Assembly: GCA_023375675.1 (NCBI GenBank)
Contig: JALQBC010000034.1
Span: 1-64,000 of the forward strand
Origin: Cytospora piceicola
Taxonomy: Eukaryota; Ascomycota; Sordariomycetes; Diaporthales; Cytosporaceae
DNA length: 64,000 bases
Direction: 5' to 3'
The notes under the pieces were generated by a model. That model did no database searches. It was not told the origin of the DNA and was given only the letters and a program-made list of their open reading frames with translations. The translations under genes and the position numbers were made by a program. Positions 9,931 through 21,500 of the stretch are shown piece by piece. The stretch's first letter is position 1. Each line of letters opens with the position of its first letter.

Positions 9931-12000
9931 ATGGGACGCCCAACGCGCCCTGCTGACTACTGCAAGAAGCTTCTTCCCGTTGCTATCGACGAAATAGCCG
10001 AAGCGGAGCCAGATCGACCATGGGCATCGCTACCTCACGATGACTGGGACCTTGCCCAGGGCTTTGAAGATGTCAGCTTCGCGTCCTTCGCCAACGCCAT
10101 CAACAAAGTAGCTCATGCGATCGAGGCGTCATTTGGACCTTCTTCCAACTTCGAGACTTTTGCTTACCTCGGCGTGCCGGACGTGCGCTATTACATCGTC
10201 CAGGTGGCCGCCATCAAGACCGGGTACAAGGTCCTTCTTTCGTCGCCGCTTAACAGCAGTAATGTTCAGGTCTCTGTGATGGAGAAGACCGACTGCGTAG
10301 CCATTCTTTCGGCCGTGGGAGTGCTAGTTGAAGATATCCTGAGAGCCCGCCCTGTGAAACACGCCTTCATAGCAGAGTTAGACGATCTACTAGACCTCGG
10401 AGAGCGTGTACCACCCTACCCTTTCAACAAGACGTGGGAAGATGGGAAGTTTGATCCTTACATGATCATCCACTCTAGGTGAGCTTTCCATACCCCCTAT
10501 CTGCTCTCTTGACTGACGCAGGTCTCTCACAGTGGCACAACTGGTGATCCGAGGCCGGTGGAATACAAGAACTTATTCTACGGCAATGCGTGGACTTACC
10601 TGTTCCTACCCGATATCCACGGGCGTGAGCAATACTGCGACTTGATGCACCCAGGAGACGGCACGAGGTTCCTGCTCACTGGCTCACCGTTCCACGCAAT
10701 GGCCGCAACGAGCGCACTCCCGATGATCGTCTTTGGCGGAGGCATACTGTGCCCGGGATATCGACATCGAGCCATGGCAACGTCCGACATTCGTGATTAT
10801 CTGAAATACGCCAACGTGACCAAGGCGGCAATGACACCATGGATGATGGAGAGTCTCGCGCGAGAGCCGAATGCCCAGCGGTACATCGAAAAGTTCGAGG
10901 CTGTGCTATTCGGAGGCGGTTAGTTGAAGTTCTTGGTGTCTCAAGGCAATGCCATCCCGAACATGAGCTGACACCTTACGCTTCCAGCCATGCTCTCACC
11001 CTTCGCCGGTGATATATGGGCTAAGTACACTCACATTCAGGTAAGTGGTTATAGCCCAAACTTCTACGGTGGGCCCAGACCAGCTACTTGCGCCTCTGAG
11101 GCTGGATACTTGCTTCTCTGAAGCCGGCTACTAGCCTTTTAGCGCCTCGATTCTCCAAGACTGTAACTTGGTATGGCACATGAACTAACAGTCACACAGA
11201 ATGCATGGGGCTGCACCGAGGCTATGGCACCAGGGCTGCTGAAAGCTGATAGAGAAGACCACACCTATGTCTGCTTTGATACCGTGCATACGGGCAACAC
11301 ATTTCGAGAATCACCAGTCCAGGTCTTCGAAAACGGCTCCCAGGTTCCAGTCTACGAGCTAGTGCTTACCATGAGCGAGGAGACAGCCCCTTATGCGAGC
11401 TGGCACTTTCGGCAAGGCATAACGCCCGATAATACAAAGCCCCCATATCCCGAGTTCCGCCCTGGTGACCTGTGGGCACCACATCCCGACCCAGAAAAGG
11501 CGAGCTACGTCTTCAAGTTCATCGGCCGGATCGACGACACGTTCACCTTGTCGTCGGCCTCGAACATCCACCCGGGACCCATAGAACGGGCGATTAGTGC
11601 ACATCCCAAGGCAGGAGGGGTCATGATTGTCGGCAACCAGCGTCGACAACCCCTAGCGCTTATCGAAGTTGCCCAGGGCGTCGATCCCTCCGGCGACGCC
11701 GCGGATGAAATCTGGGAATCAGTTATCCAGGACGCGAATGCCAACATGCCAGCCCACGCCACAATCACAAGGACGCATGTGGTACTGGTGCAGCCGGGCT
11801 GTCTAGTCCGGACGCCAGTCGGGAAAATTATCCGCAAGAAGACGGAGGCCAAACTTTTAGACCTAATTGAGGGTGTATACCGCGAGTTTGGAGATGTGTG
11901 GCAGGGCACAAAGTATGGCAGACAGAGCACGATATTGGCTACGACGTCAATAAGCGTGGAAGTAACGGACTCATCCGAGACAATAGCTGAGGAGGATTAG
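9931..12000 (+). CDS. Stand-alone NRPS-like adenylation enzyme
   Basis: Four exons (9931-10478, 10533-10918, 10988-11040, 11200-12000) join in phase to about 595 aa. The product is an ANL-superfamily acyl-AMP-forming domain most like the A domain of fungal NRPS-like adenylate-forming reductases. Visible motifs are A3 HSSGTTGDPRP (built across intron 1, with Arg where Lys is usual), a PFHAMA segment, FGGA across intron 2, A5-like WGCTE, a GRIDD segment, and A10-like RTPVGKIIRKK with the expected Lys. The chain ends about 45 residues after A10, so there is no carrier-protein, thioesterase or reductase domain, unlike the usual ~1000-aa relatives. It would activate a carboxylic or amino acid with ATP; the substrate cannot be read here. 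Intron 3 is long (159 bp) and holds a ~22-bp imperfect tandem repeat. The secreted tyrosinase is 410 bp downstream on the same strand. Confidence 0.88.
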
Positions 12001-12303
12001 ATGTCACCGTCACTGCCACAGGAGGGTCACCAAACCTGTCTTGCCCACCCACCCAGCGTACCGGTGCTGCCGATGTCTCGGAAGTCCGTAGTCTGGTAGC
12101 TGCACAGATGGGTTCATTTTCGTCATGCAGGGCTTCTTATCAAGAATTATGCCTCGATAGAGCTAACACTCCTCTGTCACTGCATTGCATGCTTACAGGC
12201 TTATGCATGGGCAGCACCTGCATATGCTTGGTCAGCGGCACTGATATCACCATGTAGTAGACACTAGGAGCCTACATGGGAACAGAGATGATCCGCTGGT
12301 GAA

Positions 12304-12310
12304 TATAAAT
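12304..12310 (+). promoter_or_regulatory. TATA-like box of the tyrosinase gene
   Basis: TATAAAT lies about 100 bp upstream of the ATG at 12410, a normal fungal distance. An ATT microsatellite lies between it and the start codon. Confidence 0.4.
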
Positions 12311-12365
12311 TATCCTGGCCTGGCCCCCTGATATCAGTTGACCAAAATATTGACCTCTGTTCACG

Positions 12366-12395
12366 ATTATTATTATTATTATTATTATTATTATT
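12366..12395. repeat. (ATT)n microsatellite in the tyrosinase 5' leader
   Basis: About ten ATT units run just upstream of the ATG at 12410. The tract probably lies in the 5' UTR and could vary in length between strains. Confidence 0.9.
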
Positions 12396-12409
12396 TGCAA
12401 GTTATCGAC

Positions 12410-13450
12410 ATGAAGCTGCTTACTATCTTCACCTGTTTCATCGTGGCCACGGCCGTCACGGCCCGGCCCAAGAACAGTACATCACATGATCCACAGCCCA
12501 AACTATGTACTACAGAGACGGCAGTACAGAGGAAGGAATATGGAGGCATGGCCGATCACGAAAAGCTGTCATACATCGGCGCGATCCAGTGCCTCATGCG
12601 TTTGCCCTCGCAGTACCCAGCCGACGTCGTACCGGCAGCAACCAGCCGTTGGCTTGATTTCACGGCAACCCACGTCAACCTGACGCTCAACGTTCACTTT
12701 TCGGGCCTCCTGCTGCCTTGGCACCGCCACTTCCTCTACCTCCTCGAAGGCGCCATGAAGGCAGACTGCGGGTACCCGAAGCACCTGGGCATACCCTACT
12801 GGGACTACCCACTCTACCCCAGCCTGGCCGACAGCCCCATCTTCGACGGGTCGCCCACGTCGCTGGGCAGCAACGGCAGCGCCGCGGACCTGTGCATCGA
12901 GAGGGGCCCCTTCTCCGACGCGGTCGTCACCTTCGGGCCCCTGCCCCCCACGAGCTTCGACATGGTCAAGCCGGACAACTGGACGCAGGCCAACCCGCGC
13001 TGCATGCAGCGCAGGCTCGACGACGGCGCCCGCCGGGCCTTCAACAACCGGTCCGACGTCGACGCGCTGCTGGCCGCCCCGGACGTCACGACCGTGCTGC
13101 GGTGGCTCAACAGCAGGAAGTTCCTGTTCGGCTTCACGGAGCGGGGCATCCATGGTGGTGGACATGCCACGATCGGCGGCACCAACTCGGACTTCTGGGC
13201 CTCGGCGCAGGACCCAGCCTTCTATCTGCACCACTCCATGGTCGACAGGCTGTGGGCCCTGTGGCAGGATGGCCACCCGGCCCTGAGGTACACGTACAAC
13301 GGGACCGGCACGATCTTCAACCCGCCGGGGGTGACGCCTGAGGTGGACAACTCGACTGTGATGGAGTTTGGGATAGTGGGTGGTCCTATCAAGGTGGGAG
13401 AGGTTGCAAATGTGATGTCAGGGGCGCCCTACTGCTACGTTTATGTGTAA
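12410..13450 (+). CDS. Secreted fungal tyrosinase (type-3 copper oxidase)
   Basis: A single-exon gene of 346 aa. Residues 1-18 form a signal peptide (MKLLTIFTCF followed by small residues), so the product enters the secretory pathway. The CuA site has His88, His96 and His105 (THVNLT, VHFSGLLLPWHRHF). The CuB site has His248, His252 and His274/275 (IHGGGHATIGG, DPAFYLHHSMVDRLW), with WALW following. All six copper ligands are present, so the enzyme should oxidise phenols or catechols to quinones. It belongs to the short fungal tyrosinases that lack the long C-terminal propeptide. Several N-glycosylation sequons (NST, NLT, NGS, NWT, NGT) are seen. The start at 12410 is chosen because it opens the signal peptide; the reading frame also extends a little upstream without an ATG. 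Pairing with the upstream adenylation gene recalls NRPS-like/tyrosinase pigment pairs in Aspergillus; that link is inference. Confidence 0.93.
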   Translation: MKLLTIFTCFIVATAVTARPKNSTSHDPQPKLCTTETAVQRKEYGGMADHEKLSYIGAIQCLMRLPSQYPADVVPAATSRWLDFTATHVNLTLNVHFSGLLLPWHRHFLYLLEGAMKADCGYPKHLGIPYWDYPLYPSLADSPIFDGSPTSLGSNGSAADLCIERGPFSDAVVTFGPLPPTSFDMVKPDNWTQANPRCMQRRLDDGARRAFNNRSDVDALLAAPDVTTVLRWLNSRKFLFGFTERGIHGGGHATIGGTNSDFWASAQDPAFYLHHSMVDRLWALWQDGHPALRYTYNGTGTIFNPPGVTPEVDNSTVMEFGIVGGPIKVGEVANVMSGAPYCYVYV

Positions 13451-14660
13451 TGATCTCTAGTTTTGCTGCGGTGATGCCTGGGCTGGATGTGGTAGAACAC
13501 TAAGAATATGCTATTTTTATATACTCAAGTACGGCACAATAGAGTTTCCTTTTTGGGCTTCTTCTAGCCAACACCGAACTTATGAAGATGTACTAGTTAT
13601 CAGTCACTGAGTAAAAGAGCGAGTTTTAATCCCTCCTCGTCATCATGTCCAGGGCAACTTCCCGTCTTGCAGCATCGTTTATTCGTCCTATGGTCGTTGG
13701 AGATTGTGATTCATGTCGGCAGCATGCATGTCTCACGTAATCACAGCAAGCAATCTGCAAGATATACTCGCCCTGCTGGTATCCGTGTGCGCCTGTATAC
13801 TAACAATCAGCGAGGAGCGAGTCCGTCGTCTGACCTTTGGACGTAACATACCACAGTCTCCGCAGGGGAGTGTACACAAGCGCTGCGCCTCAATCACAGG
13901 CAAGTCACTAACACGTCCCTGCTACGACGTTCTGTCTTCGAATGGGGTCAAGCACGGGTTACACCGACTGCAGAGGGTGCCTGGCGGGTTATGATGTGGT
14001 AAGATGGGACGAAAAAGATTCACCGTCTGCATAAGTCAACGCGTGGATTACATGGATTTGTCCGACAGTGTGTTGCACTTGGGCACCTTGTCTAGCAATT
14101 AGGGTCACAATACCATCCCATGGGATGTCAATATGCAAGGAATAATAAGCAAAGACGCAGCACTAGTGTCGAGAACCCGCCAGGATGGTTGCTTACTACG
14201 TACCCTAGGGTACCTAAGCAAGTGATCATCATGCACATCTGTAGTATACTTCGGCCCGCAACCACACTCAGGGGTTACCTACATAAGTACCTAGGTATGT
14301 ACTAAAGGACATGCTGCGGGTACCTGGTCCTCCCGCATACTCGCCGTTAAGTTGGAGGCGCATGCGTCCGTCCTAAAACAGACTCTTTCCGAAAACCGGC
14401 TCGGGATCGTATCAGTCACAAATAGCAATTCCATAATATCAGCCATCTCGACTAGCACAATTTGGTCGAGTATATCTCCTTCTCACGCAAGACCAGATGA
14501 AGCATTCTGGATCGAGTGTTGCTCCGTTGCTTGTGTAGGAATAATTACGATGCTGGTCTTTGTTATGATATATTAAATGTGTAGAATTTGTCGTGGCTTA
14601 CAAATAGTGGTATGATGATCAAGTGCATAAACTAGTTTTACCATTCCACACCATGATCAA
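13451..14660. other. Intergenic region, no gene seen
   Basis: About 1.2 kb between the tyrosinase and the decayed monooxygenase. Only short unrelated reading frames occur. A palindromic AGTACCTAGGTATGTACT sits at about 14286-14303, one of the dispersed TACCTAGGTA-type motifs of the window. Confidence 0.6.
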
Positions 14661-14672
14661 TTGACACCGAGA

Positions 14673-16550
14673 GGGGGAAAAAAATTCAAATTCATCATCA
14701 TGGGCGGCAGCGTTGCTGTGCTGTCCCTCGCCAACATGCTGGGGAAGTACGGGATCAATTCCATCTTCCTCGAGACATCCGGGGAGAATCGTGCCCAAAA
14801 TCGGCGCCAGCTTGGGCCTATTTCCAAATGGCATGCGAATCCTCGACCAGCCCGGATGTTTCAAAGGCATTAGTGAATCCAGAATACCTCCCTTTCAAGG
14901 TCAGCACATGGTGAATGCAGAGGGGAAAGGCTTGGCAATTGACTCTGGGATGGCTGAGCATTTCAAGAGAAGGTGTGGTTCTTAGTACACAAGCTAATTA
15001 CCAGTGACATGTGCGAAGCCTGAAGTCACCAGGTGCTGGTGATATATGATTTGTTCTAGGTGTGGATAATACCTGGGCGGCTACGTTGACCGCGAGTAAT
15101 TACTCCGAGTCCTGTTGGGCAATGTTCAGTACAATATACAATACTGGTTAACAGGTGCGTCGAGCTTGTCGTTATGACAGACAGCGATGTCATTGTCACC
15201 ACTAGGGACGGCGATTCCTTCACCGGAGACCTGCTACTTGGCGCCGACGGCGTCCACAGTAAGGTCCGTCAGCAGATGCAGCGTGTTGCTACTGCGATTG
15301 AGCCAGCAACTCTCGACGAAAAGGAGGAATACAAAATTCCCTGTTACTTCAAGTGCGTTTTCGAAATGTCGAAGCCAGGCTCCATGCCCGAAGATATAAG
15401 TGCCGCTCAAGTGCCGCTCACGTACGAGCACGATGCTCATCGCCCAAGGGGCTGGCCGCCGTGCCTATTTCTTCTTCTTCTGTTCCCGTCCATCCGGACG
15501 ATCCCAGTTATGGGAGGGATATCACGTTATACACTTAGAAAGACGAGGCCAAGCTTATAGGGAGCACTGGGATGAGCCCATTGTCAAGGGCAAGCTCACG
15601 TTTGGCGATCTCTACAAGGATAAGACTATTTCTGTTGTTCACTTGGAGAAACGTATGTACAGGAAATGATACTATGGAAGTATCATGACAATTGGATAGG
15701 CAGCGCATAAGAGATATCACTTACCATTCTCAACTTGCTCTGCGAGTTACTGGTACGTGAAACTAAGGCTCTGGACAGAAAGATCCAATCGGTGGGCAGC
15801 AGTGTTATCAAACTGCCTGATTAGTATTCTCGACCAACATCTCAACAATCCATCTACCAAACGCATTGAAGCCGCCCTCGCCAAGATCCAGGGGCTGTGC
15901 ACGAGCGGGCAACATCCCTGATGAACCTCGCGCATTCAATGCAAGGGCCCATATGGAAGCTGAAGTCTCTCCTCGGGGAGACAATCCTTCGGCTCTTCAT
16001 GAAGTTTATGGATCCCGTGGCGCAAGCCAACCTGTTCGGCCTATCCGTGCCCAGGTGGTTGAGGGGTCGAAACATGGGGAGATGCAAGTCTCGAGAAGGC
16101 CCTGGGCGATCCCTTATGACGACGAGCTGCCTTCGCGGCCGGTGAAGGACAGCCTCGTCTCCTGGCTCCCCGTAATATTCTCCGCCTTAGTCCTGGCTCA
16201 ACTCGGTCTACGTCGCACTTAGGATTCGAGCCCTTCTGGTATCGCCGTGGTGGAGTGGCCGGTTTTGAGGTTCGCTGACAAGTGGCTGTCTTTCCGAGTC
16301 CGTGTGAATTGTGTCGTCACCACTCGCCCGATCCTTTGCCAGTGGACAATACCGCGTCGCCACGTTCGCTCCTATCCTAATTGTCTGGTTTGTCGAAAGC
16401 AACCGACTAGAAGATCGGCTGTCGCCCATGTCCCTCATGGTCGTATCTTTCGCCCTGTCCCATCTCCTCGGTATCATCATGGTGGTTCCTTATTACTACC
16501 GGGGCTTATTTATACTTTTTTATACTTACTTTTCTATATAAAATCTAAGT
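14673..16550 (+). pseudogene. Decayed FAD-dependent monooxygenase (PaxM/salicylate-hydroxylase type)
   Basis: Pieces in family order are scattered over several frames. A degenerate dinucleotide-binding N terminus (FIIMGGSVAVLSLANML) is at about 14688. Then, after a frameshift near 14790, comes GASLGLFPNGMRILDQPG. GADGVHSKVR is at about 15243, and EHWDEPIVKG with LTFGDLYKDK follows at about 15563-15630. A second FAD motif in the form ITIG-x-AAHK is at about 15689. A C-terminal DLQ-like helix region (HSMQGPIWKLKSLLGE) and hydrophobic tail fragments extend to about 16550. In-frame TGA at 15667 (where family members have Trp of a KWY-type segment) and TAG at 15697 break the frame, in addition to the indel. 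Introns alone cannot repair this. In life the enzyme would have hydroxylated or epoxidised a small molecule, fitting the neighbouring oxidative genes. Confidence 0.75.
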
Positions 16551-16714
16551 CTAATCGAAGTCTCTAAAATATCCTCTGTGAAGTAATCATCAAATGAACC
16601 CTACTAACTCCAAGCTGGTGTAGTCTATGATCGACATTGTCGACCCGGAATGCCCGTCCGTCTACTCATGTCCCAACAACATATTTTTCGATTATCCAAC
16701 TGTAAGTCCATAAA

Positions 16715-18504
16715 TTATACGTCAGGGCGCAATACTGTAGCCTCCTCTGTATCCGCGGCGCCCATCTCGACTTCGTTAGCCATGCTTTCTTCGCCTGCCA
16801 CGCCTTGGGGCTCGCCGTCCTTGCCGCCATGGCCAGACTCTCCTCCCATACCAACGATATCAATCCACTTCCAGTGGTCTACGACATCATTTCCGCTCCT
16901 GTCGAAAATGGTCTTGTCGTCATCGATTCCATCCTCAACACCATTCTCCTCGGCACCGCTCCCAGAGTCCACCGCACCCGCCTTTGCATCGACATCCGCG
17001 CCGTCGACAAGGTCACCGACCCAGGTCCTCGCCACCGGCACACCGTTGGTCCTGAACAGCTGCAGCACGGCCCGGATGTTCAGCCGCAGGGCGCGCTCGG
17101 GCTGCTCGGAGGCAAAGACCTTCTTGGTCAGCCACGGGAACAGCACGCCGAAGTCGCTCTGGTTGAGGTGCGCGCTGTCGACGACGTAGAAGAAGTTGGG
17201 CTCCGGGAGGCGGACGCCCGAGGGGCGCTGGAACGCCGACGCCGTGACGACGGGGGCGGCGGGGTCGGGCGAGATGACCCGGCACGTCGCGTGCAGGTGC
17301 TCGCTCCACTTGACGAAGGCCCCGGACTCGACGGCCAGGAGGGCGGAGCCGCCGGGCGCGGCCGGGTCGTTGTCGGCGTAGCAGGGCAGGGGCAGGCGGT
17401 AGAGTGCCGTGGTCGTCGGGGAAAGGAAGGGGAAACACCACATGTCGAACAGGACGGTAAGGTTCTTGGGCGTGATTTGCGCGCGGATCCGACTCTCAGG
17501 GGCAGGGGTGAAGAGGGGCTCCTCCAAGGACTCGAGTTGGGGCGTGCCAGCGTAGTATGTGGATTTGAGAAGTTGGACAATAGTGGCTGCGCCGAACGAG
17601 TGTCCGCTGAATATGATCGATCCGGGTTCCTGGACGTCGAGTTTCGACGAGAGCTGGCTTAGACAATCCGGTGGCGTGCTAGTGTTCAGGTTGTTTATAT
17701 CCAAGCCGGAATCAATATCCAGTATCGCCTCGTGTATCAGACCGAGCTCCCAGAGCCGGACCTTCAGCTGTTGGTTCCGAGCGTCCCATACCTCTGGTGT
17801 CTGGTCATGAGGAATCTTGATGTAGGGAACCACGTTTTTGGTGTTCTTGGTGAAGTACTTGTTTTGTGCTGCAGGGTCTCGAACGAATGATGTGACTGCG
17901 CTTCCGTCACGATGCTCAGGACATATAACGACAACTCCATGGGAGGCCATGGAGCCTGCGATGTGCGAGTATGTATTGCGGTTTCCACCGAGGCCGTGGG
18001 AAAAGATCATTGTAGGCCACCGCTTGTTAGGATTATCATTAGGGTCGAGGAGGGTGGCATTTTTGTGGACGGGTATCGTGGTATAATGTACATGTCGAGG
18101 AAGGAACCTAGAGGGGTCAAGCATGATTAGCAGAAGCATAGTGCTCAGAAACGCAGGTTGACTCACGAGAGCAGTTCGCTAGCGACGGGACCGAAGCCCA
18201 AGAACTTTGTATAGGCCGAGATATGGCTTCTCTGAGGAGCGGGCAGCCATGATATCCTCTTGTTCTTGGAGTCTGGTTGGGCAGGGTAAAAGATGCGGAA
18301 CTGGACTGTGGAGATGCCTGCGGCGTTGGATGGGGCAGAACTAGGTGCGTGTAGGTCCGACACCGATATCTCGACATCTGTAGTGCCGACCTTGTAAGGG
18401 CCGGTATACTCTGGTAATGTCGGTATAGGATTGACTTTGTTCAGATATTGTCCCAATTTCTCCATGTAGGCCGCCTTCTCGGCCTTGGACGGTGGAGGAG
18501 CCAT
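16715..18504 (-). CDS. PAF-acetylhydrolase-like lipase/esterase
   Basis: Two exons (18504-18167 and 18107-16715, reading leftwards) join around a 59-bp intron to give 576 aa. This is a serine alpha/beta hydrolase of the plasma-type platelet-activating-factor acetylhydrolase family. Evidence is an IFSHGLGGNRNTYSHIAG segment with oxyanion residues, nucleophile elbow GHSFGAAT at about residue 283, a likely acid in VLFDMWCFPF, and a His in DSAHLNQSDF. It would hydrolyse short or oxidised acyl chains from phospholipids or related esters. The last ~100 residues are acidic, glycine-rich and low in complexity (DGIDDDKTIFDRSG onward), longer than the family core. There is no clear signal peptide. Splice sites GTGAGT and CTCTAG with a GCTAATC branch-like motif support the intron. 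It faces the monooxygenase remnant tail to tail. Confidence 0.9.
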
Positions 18505-21500
18505 GGCAATGCAACAGTCGTTGGGGCACTATTCCGCGAGGCGATCCGGATCGCCAGTATAATGAATGAGGTGATGATTCGTCGAAGGGCAACAGGACCA
18601 AGAGAAGGTTACCGATATGTCCGAGAAGTCTATCGCTTCACGAGACCGAGCAGGCGAAGTGCGGCCTTGACATAAGGAGAATATGAGAGAATATGATGTA
18701 ACAAAGCCAGGGGGGTAATGCGTGCTACGGTATGTCGAACAGCTACTCTAGGAAGTAGTTCTAGGATTACCAAGCCCAATATATGAAGCAGAACCAGATG
18801 ATAGGTAAAACGACCGCAGACACGAGGAAAGGAGGCAATGACAGGAGAGAATCACTCAAGGCCCCTGAATGTTCAATTATCTTTTCAGCAATCAGCTGTG
18901 CCTCGGCTTGAAATCGATCGTTGCTGTCTCGCGGTTAAGACTGGAGCCCACTAACGTTTCAGCCAATCACATTCTATATCAAGAAGTTCATGGGCGGGTC
19001 CTCAGATGCTCAAACGTCATTTGAGTATACTATGGTGACCCAGGCTGACGTGTTTCCAAAGATACCGGAATGTCACCAGATAATTATCTTGCTAGCTTCT
19101 CCAAACACATCCAGAGTCCTGCAAAGGAACTCATGGAGAAGTCTCTAGGTCCTGTATTTATATTGAATTGGTACCACATAACGATAAGGTCTGCTTAGCG
19201 TTGTACTTGCTGGTGTCACGGTTGATTTAGCACCACGTGCAGCCCCTGAGTCGCATCAATGTCAGTGTGCAACCTGAACGGGTCGGTCCGCCGATCCGCC
19301 TCAAGCTGTCATTGATGATCGTCAAGTGGTGGGTAACCAGATGATTCCAGCCGCCTGGGACGACGGCATTGGACGCTATTCCGGTGAACTCCGGTGAATC
19401 AGTTAGCAGTCAACTGGTGGTCGAACCGGACGTGTTCTGGATCACAGCATGTGTATACCTAAGTAGTTGTCGAAGGCGACGCGCAACCCCCAGGGGCAAC
19501 GCAGCTTTGGCCGAAGAGCACGACGCTAATTGGCCTTCGTACAGTGTCTACCTTTAGACCCAGTATGAGTGTGCTGTGACAAGTTACCGCACTACATGAA
19601 GGGTTGGTCATCACTTGGATCATTGATATTCACGGGACTCGTAGACGGGCACATTCAGCGGCCATGAAACGAGGAGCAGTCACATTGATACCAAGGGTAG
19701 TGTCCTCGGATGCTTCGGAATCCATGAAGGCGGTTGAAAATAGTATATTGTGACAAAATAATTTTTGCATGGGGCTGGATCGTTCAAAACAATATGTTGG
19801 GTCAAGAGTCTGGTGTAGAAAAGGAGCTCACTATAGATGATCTAATAGGCAAAGGCACATATGTGGTAACCTCGCCTTTATTCTAGTCTACAGACCAACG
19901 TCGTTAGGAGATCAGTTCTCAACTTGATTGATAGTTTGGCAGGTGAGGTCCAAGATTGCACAACGGGCTGCGTGTCATCAACGAGAGCCAGGGCTGGTAT
20001 AAGTTAATTTTACTTTTTTCGGCGGCTTGTTGCGCTTCTGCTTGCAGTAGCCCGTGTCGTAATAAAAACGAACAGACTGCAACCTAGGATCCTGTTAGAA
20101 GTTCTGACATGTTGGGCGACACTGGGGAAATAACTGGGAATCTCCAGAGGTTACAGTTGAGCCTGTACCCCAATGACTATTAAGTACGGTGCTCTGTTCC
20201 CTAAGACTCACACAGAAACACACGGAAACACGCATCAAGGTTCCAGTCAGCCTTGCTGCATCCTTCGCTGAAAATATCTAGCAGCACTCGTACCATTTCT
20301 TCCAACAAGCGCTGTGACAGGCATGTGTATCTGCCGGTAACTGTTAGTGTTACCATCGTGTTGTCGCCACCCTAAGGGCTACGGAGTCAACTGCCAGGCT
20401 CCCCGACAATATGATGTTCTGGAAAATGTTCTGGTATTCGGCTTTGGAGGTGCCCTGCCGGTTTGTGTACTGTCGCAGACATTTTGTAACAAGAGCTACA
20501 TCACAACGGGCTTGGCGTTCGACGATGGTACGATGCATGTGGCAACGGAAGACCTCTGGGACGGTGTTTCTGCTTAAGAACTTTGCTCCCAGCTAACTGG
20601 TCGATAATCAAAAGGCTTGAATTCTTGGCCTGGGTGAGTCGACCATCGTCGAACGACTGCGGCGCTTCCACGTGGACCTTTATTGATCAACATATCATGA
20701 AGTTTTCAACCCAGGTACCATGATCACCCAAAATCTAAACACCAATGAGTCTCCGAGCCCGAGCTTTGATGAGAACACGAATATTTCTGGACTCAACATT
20801 TGACCGCTCTCTGTAGGGTCCTTGAACGTCAAGGTCAATCGTGTTCGTTGATGGGAGATACCTGTAGCCAAGTTTGAAGAGTCCGTGGGGGGGGTGGTTT
20901 TGAGTTCAGAAGCTTGGTATAATTTGCAGACGTCTGTCTGGGTATACCTAGGTAATTTATCATTGGCTGGAGACAAATCATCTCATGTCCGCTATTTACA
21001 TGCTCCGCAACGGCTTCACCACGTTATCACTAACTTTACTCTCGCCAAATATCGGTACTCTGGAAGCTTCGGCTCGCAGTTTGGTTCGTCATAGGTATTG
21101 TTACCTAATACAGTGGCTACCCCAATATATCATATCCTTATATAGCATAACATGGAAACCCTTGATATATCATAATCATACACCCTACCCAGTGGATGGA
21201 TTGGCTAATGATGTATGTGGACCTTTACCCCTAAATACCATACATTTCTAAAATTTCATACAGATGGCTTTGATGGGCTATATGATACGTAGGGGGTTGC
21301 CACTGTATACTATCTTTACGAATAGGACTTGTGACTCTCACCTGCAACATAGTCTGGATGGCTTGGAGTGTATCTCCGGAAATGTCCCATTGCTAGAACC
21401 GAACCTCGCTCTATACCGCTACCACTGTTGCCATCGCCACAGATATCACATGTTTATTCTTCCCATACCAGTGGTTGTTCATGTTGACACCACCAGGTCA

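Noticed and set aside
12569..13276. Open frame opposite the tyrosinase
   Set aside because: Antisense of the copper-site exon with repetitive Val/Gly/Arg composition; not a gene.
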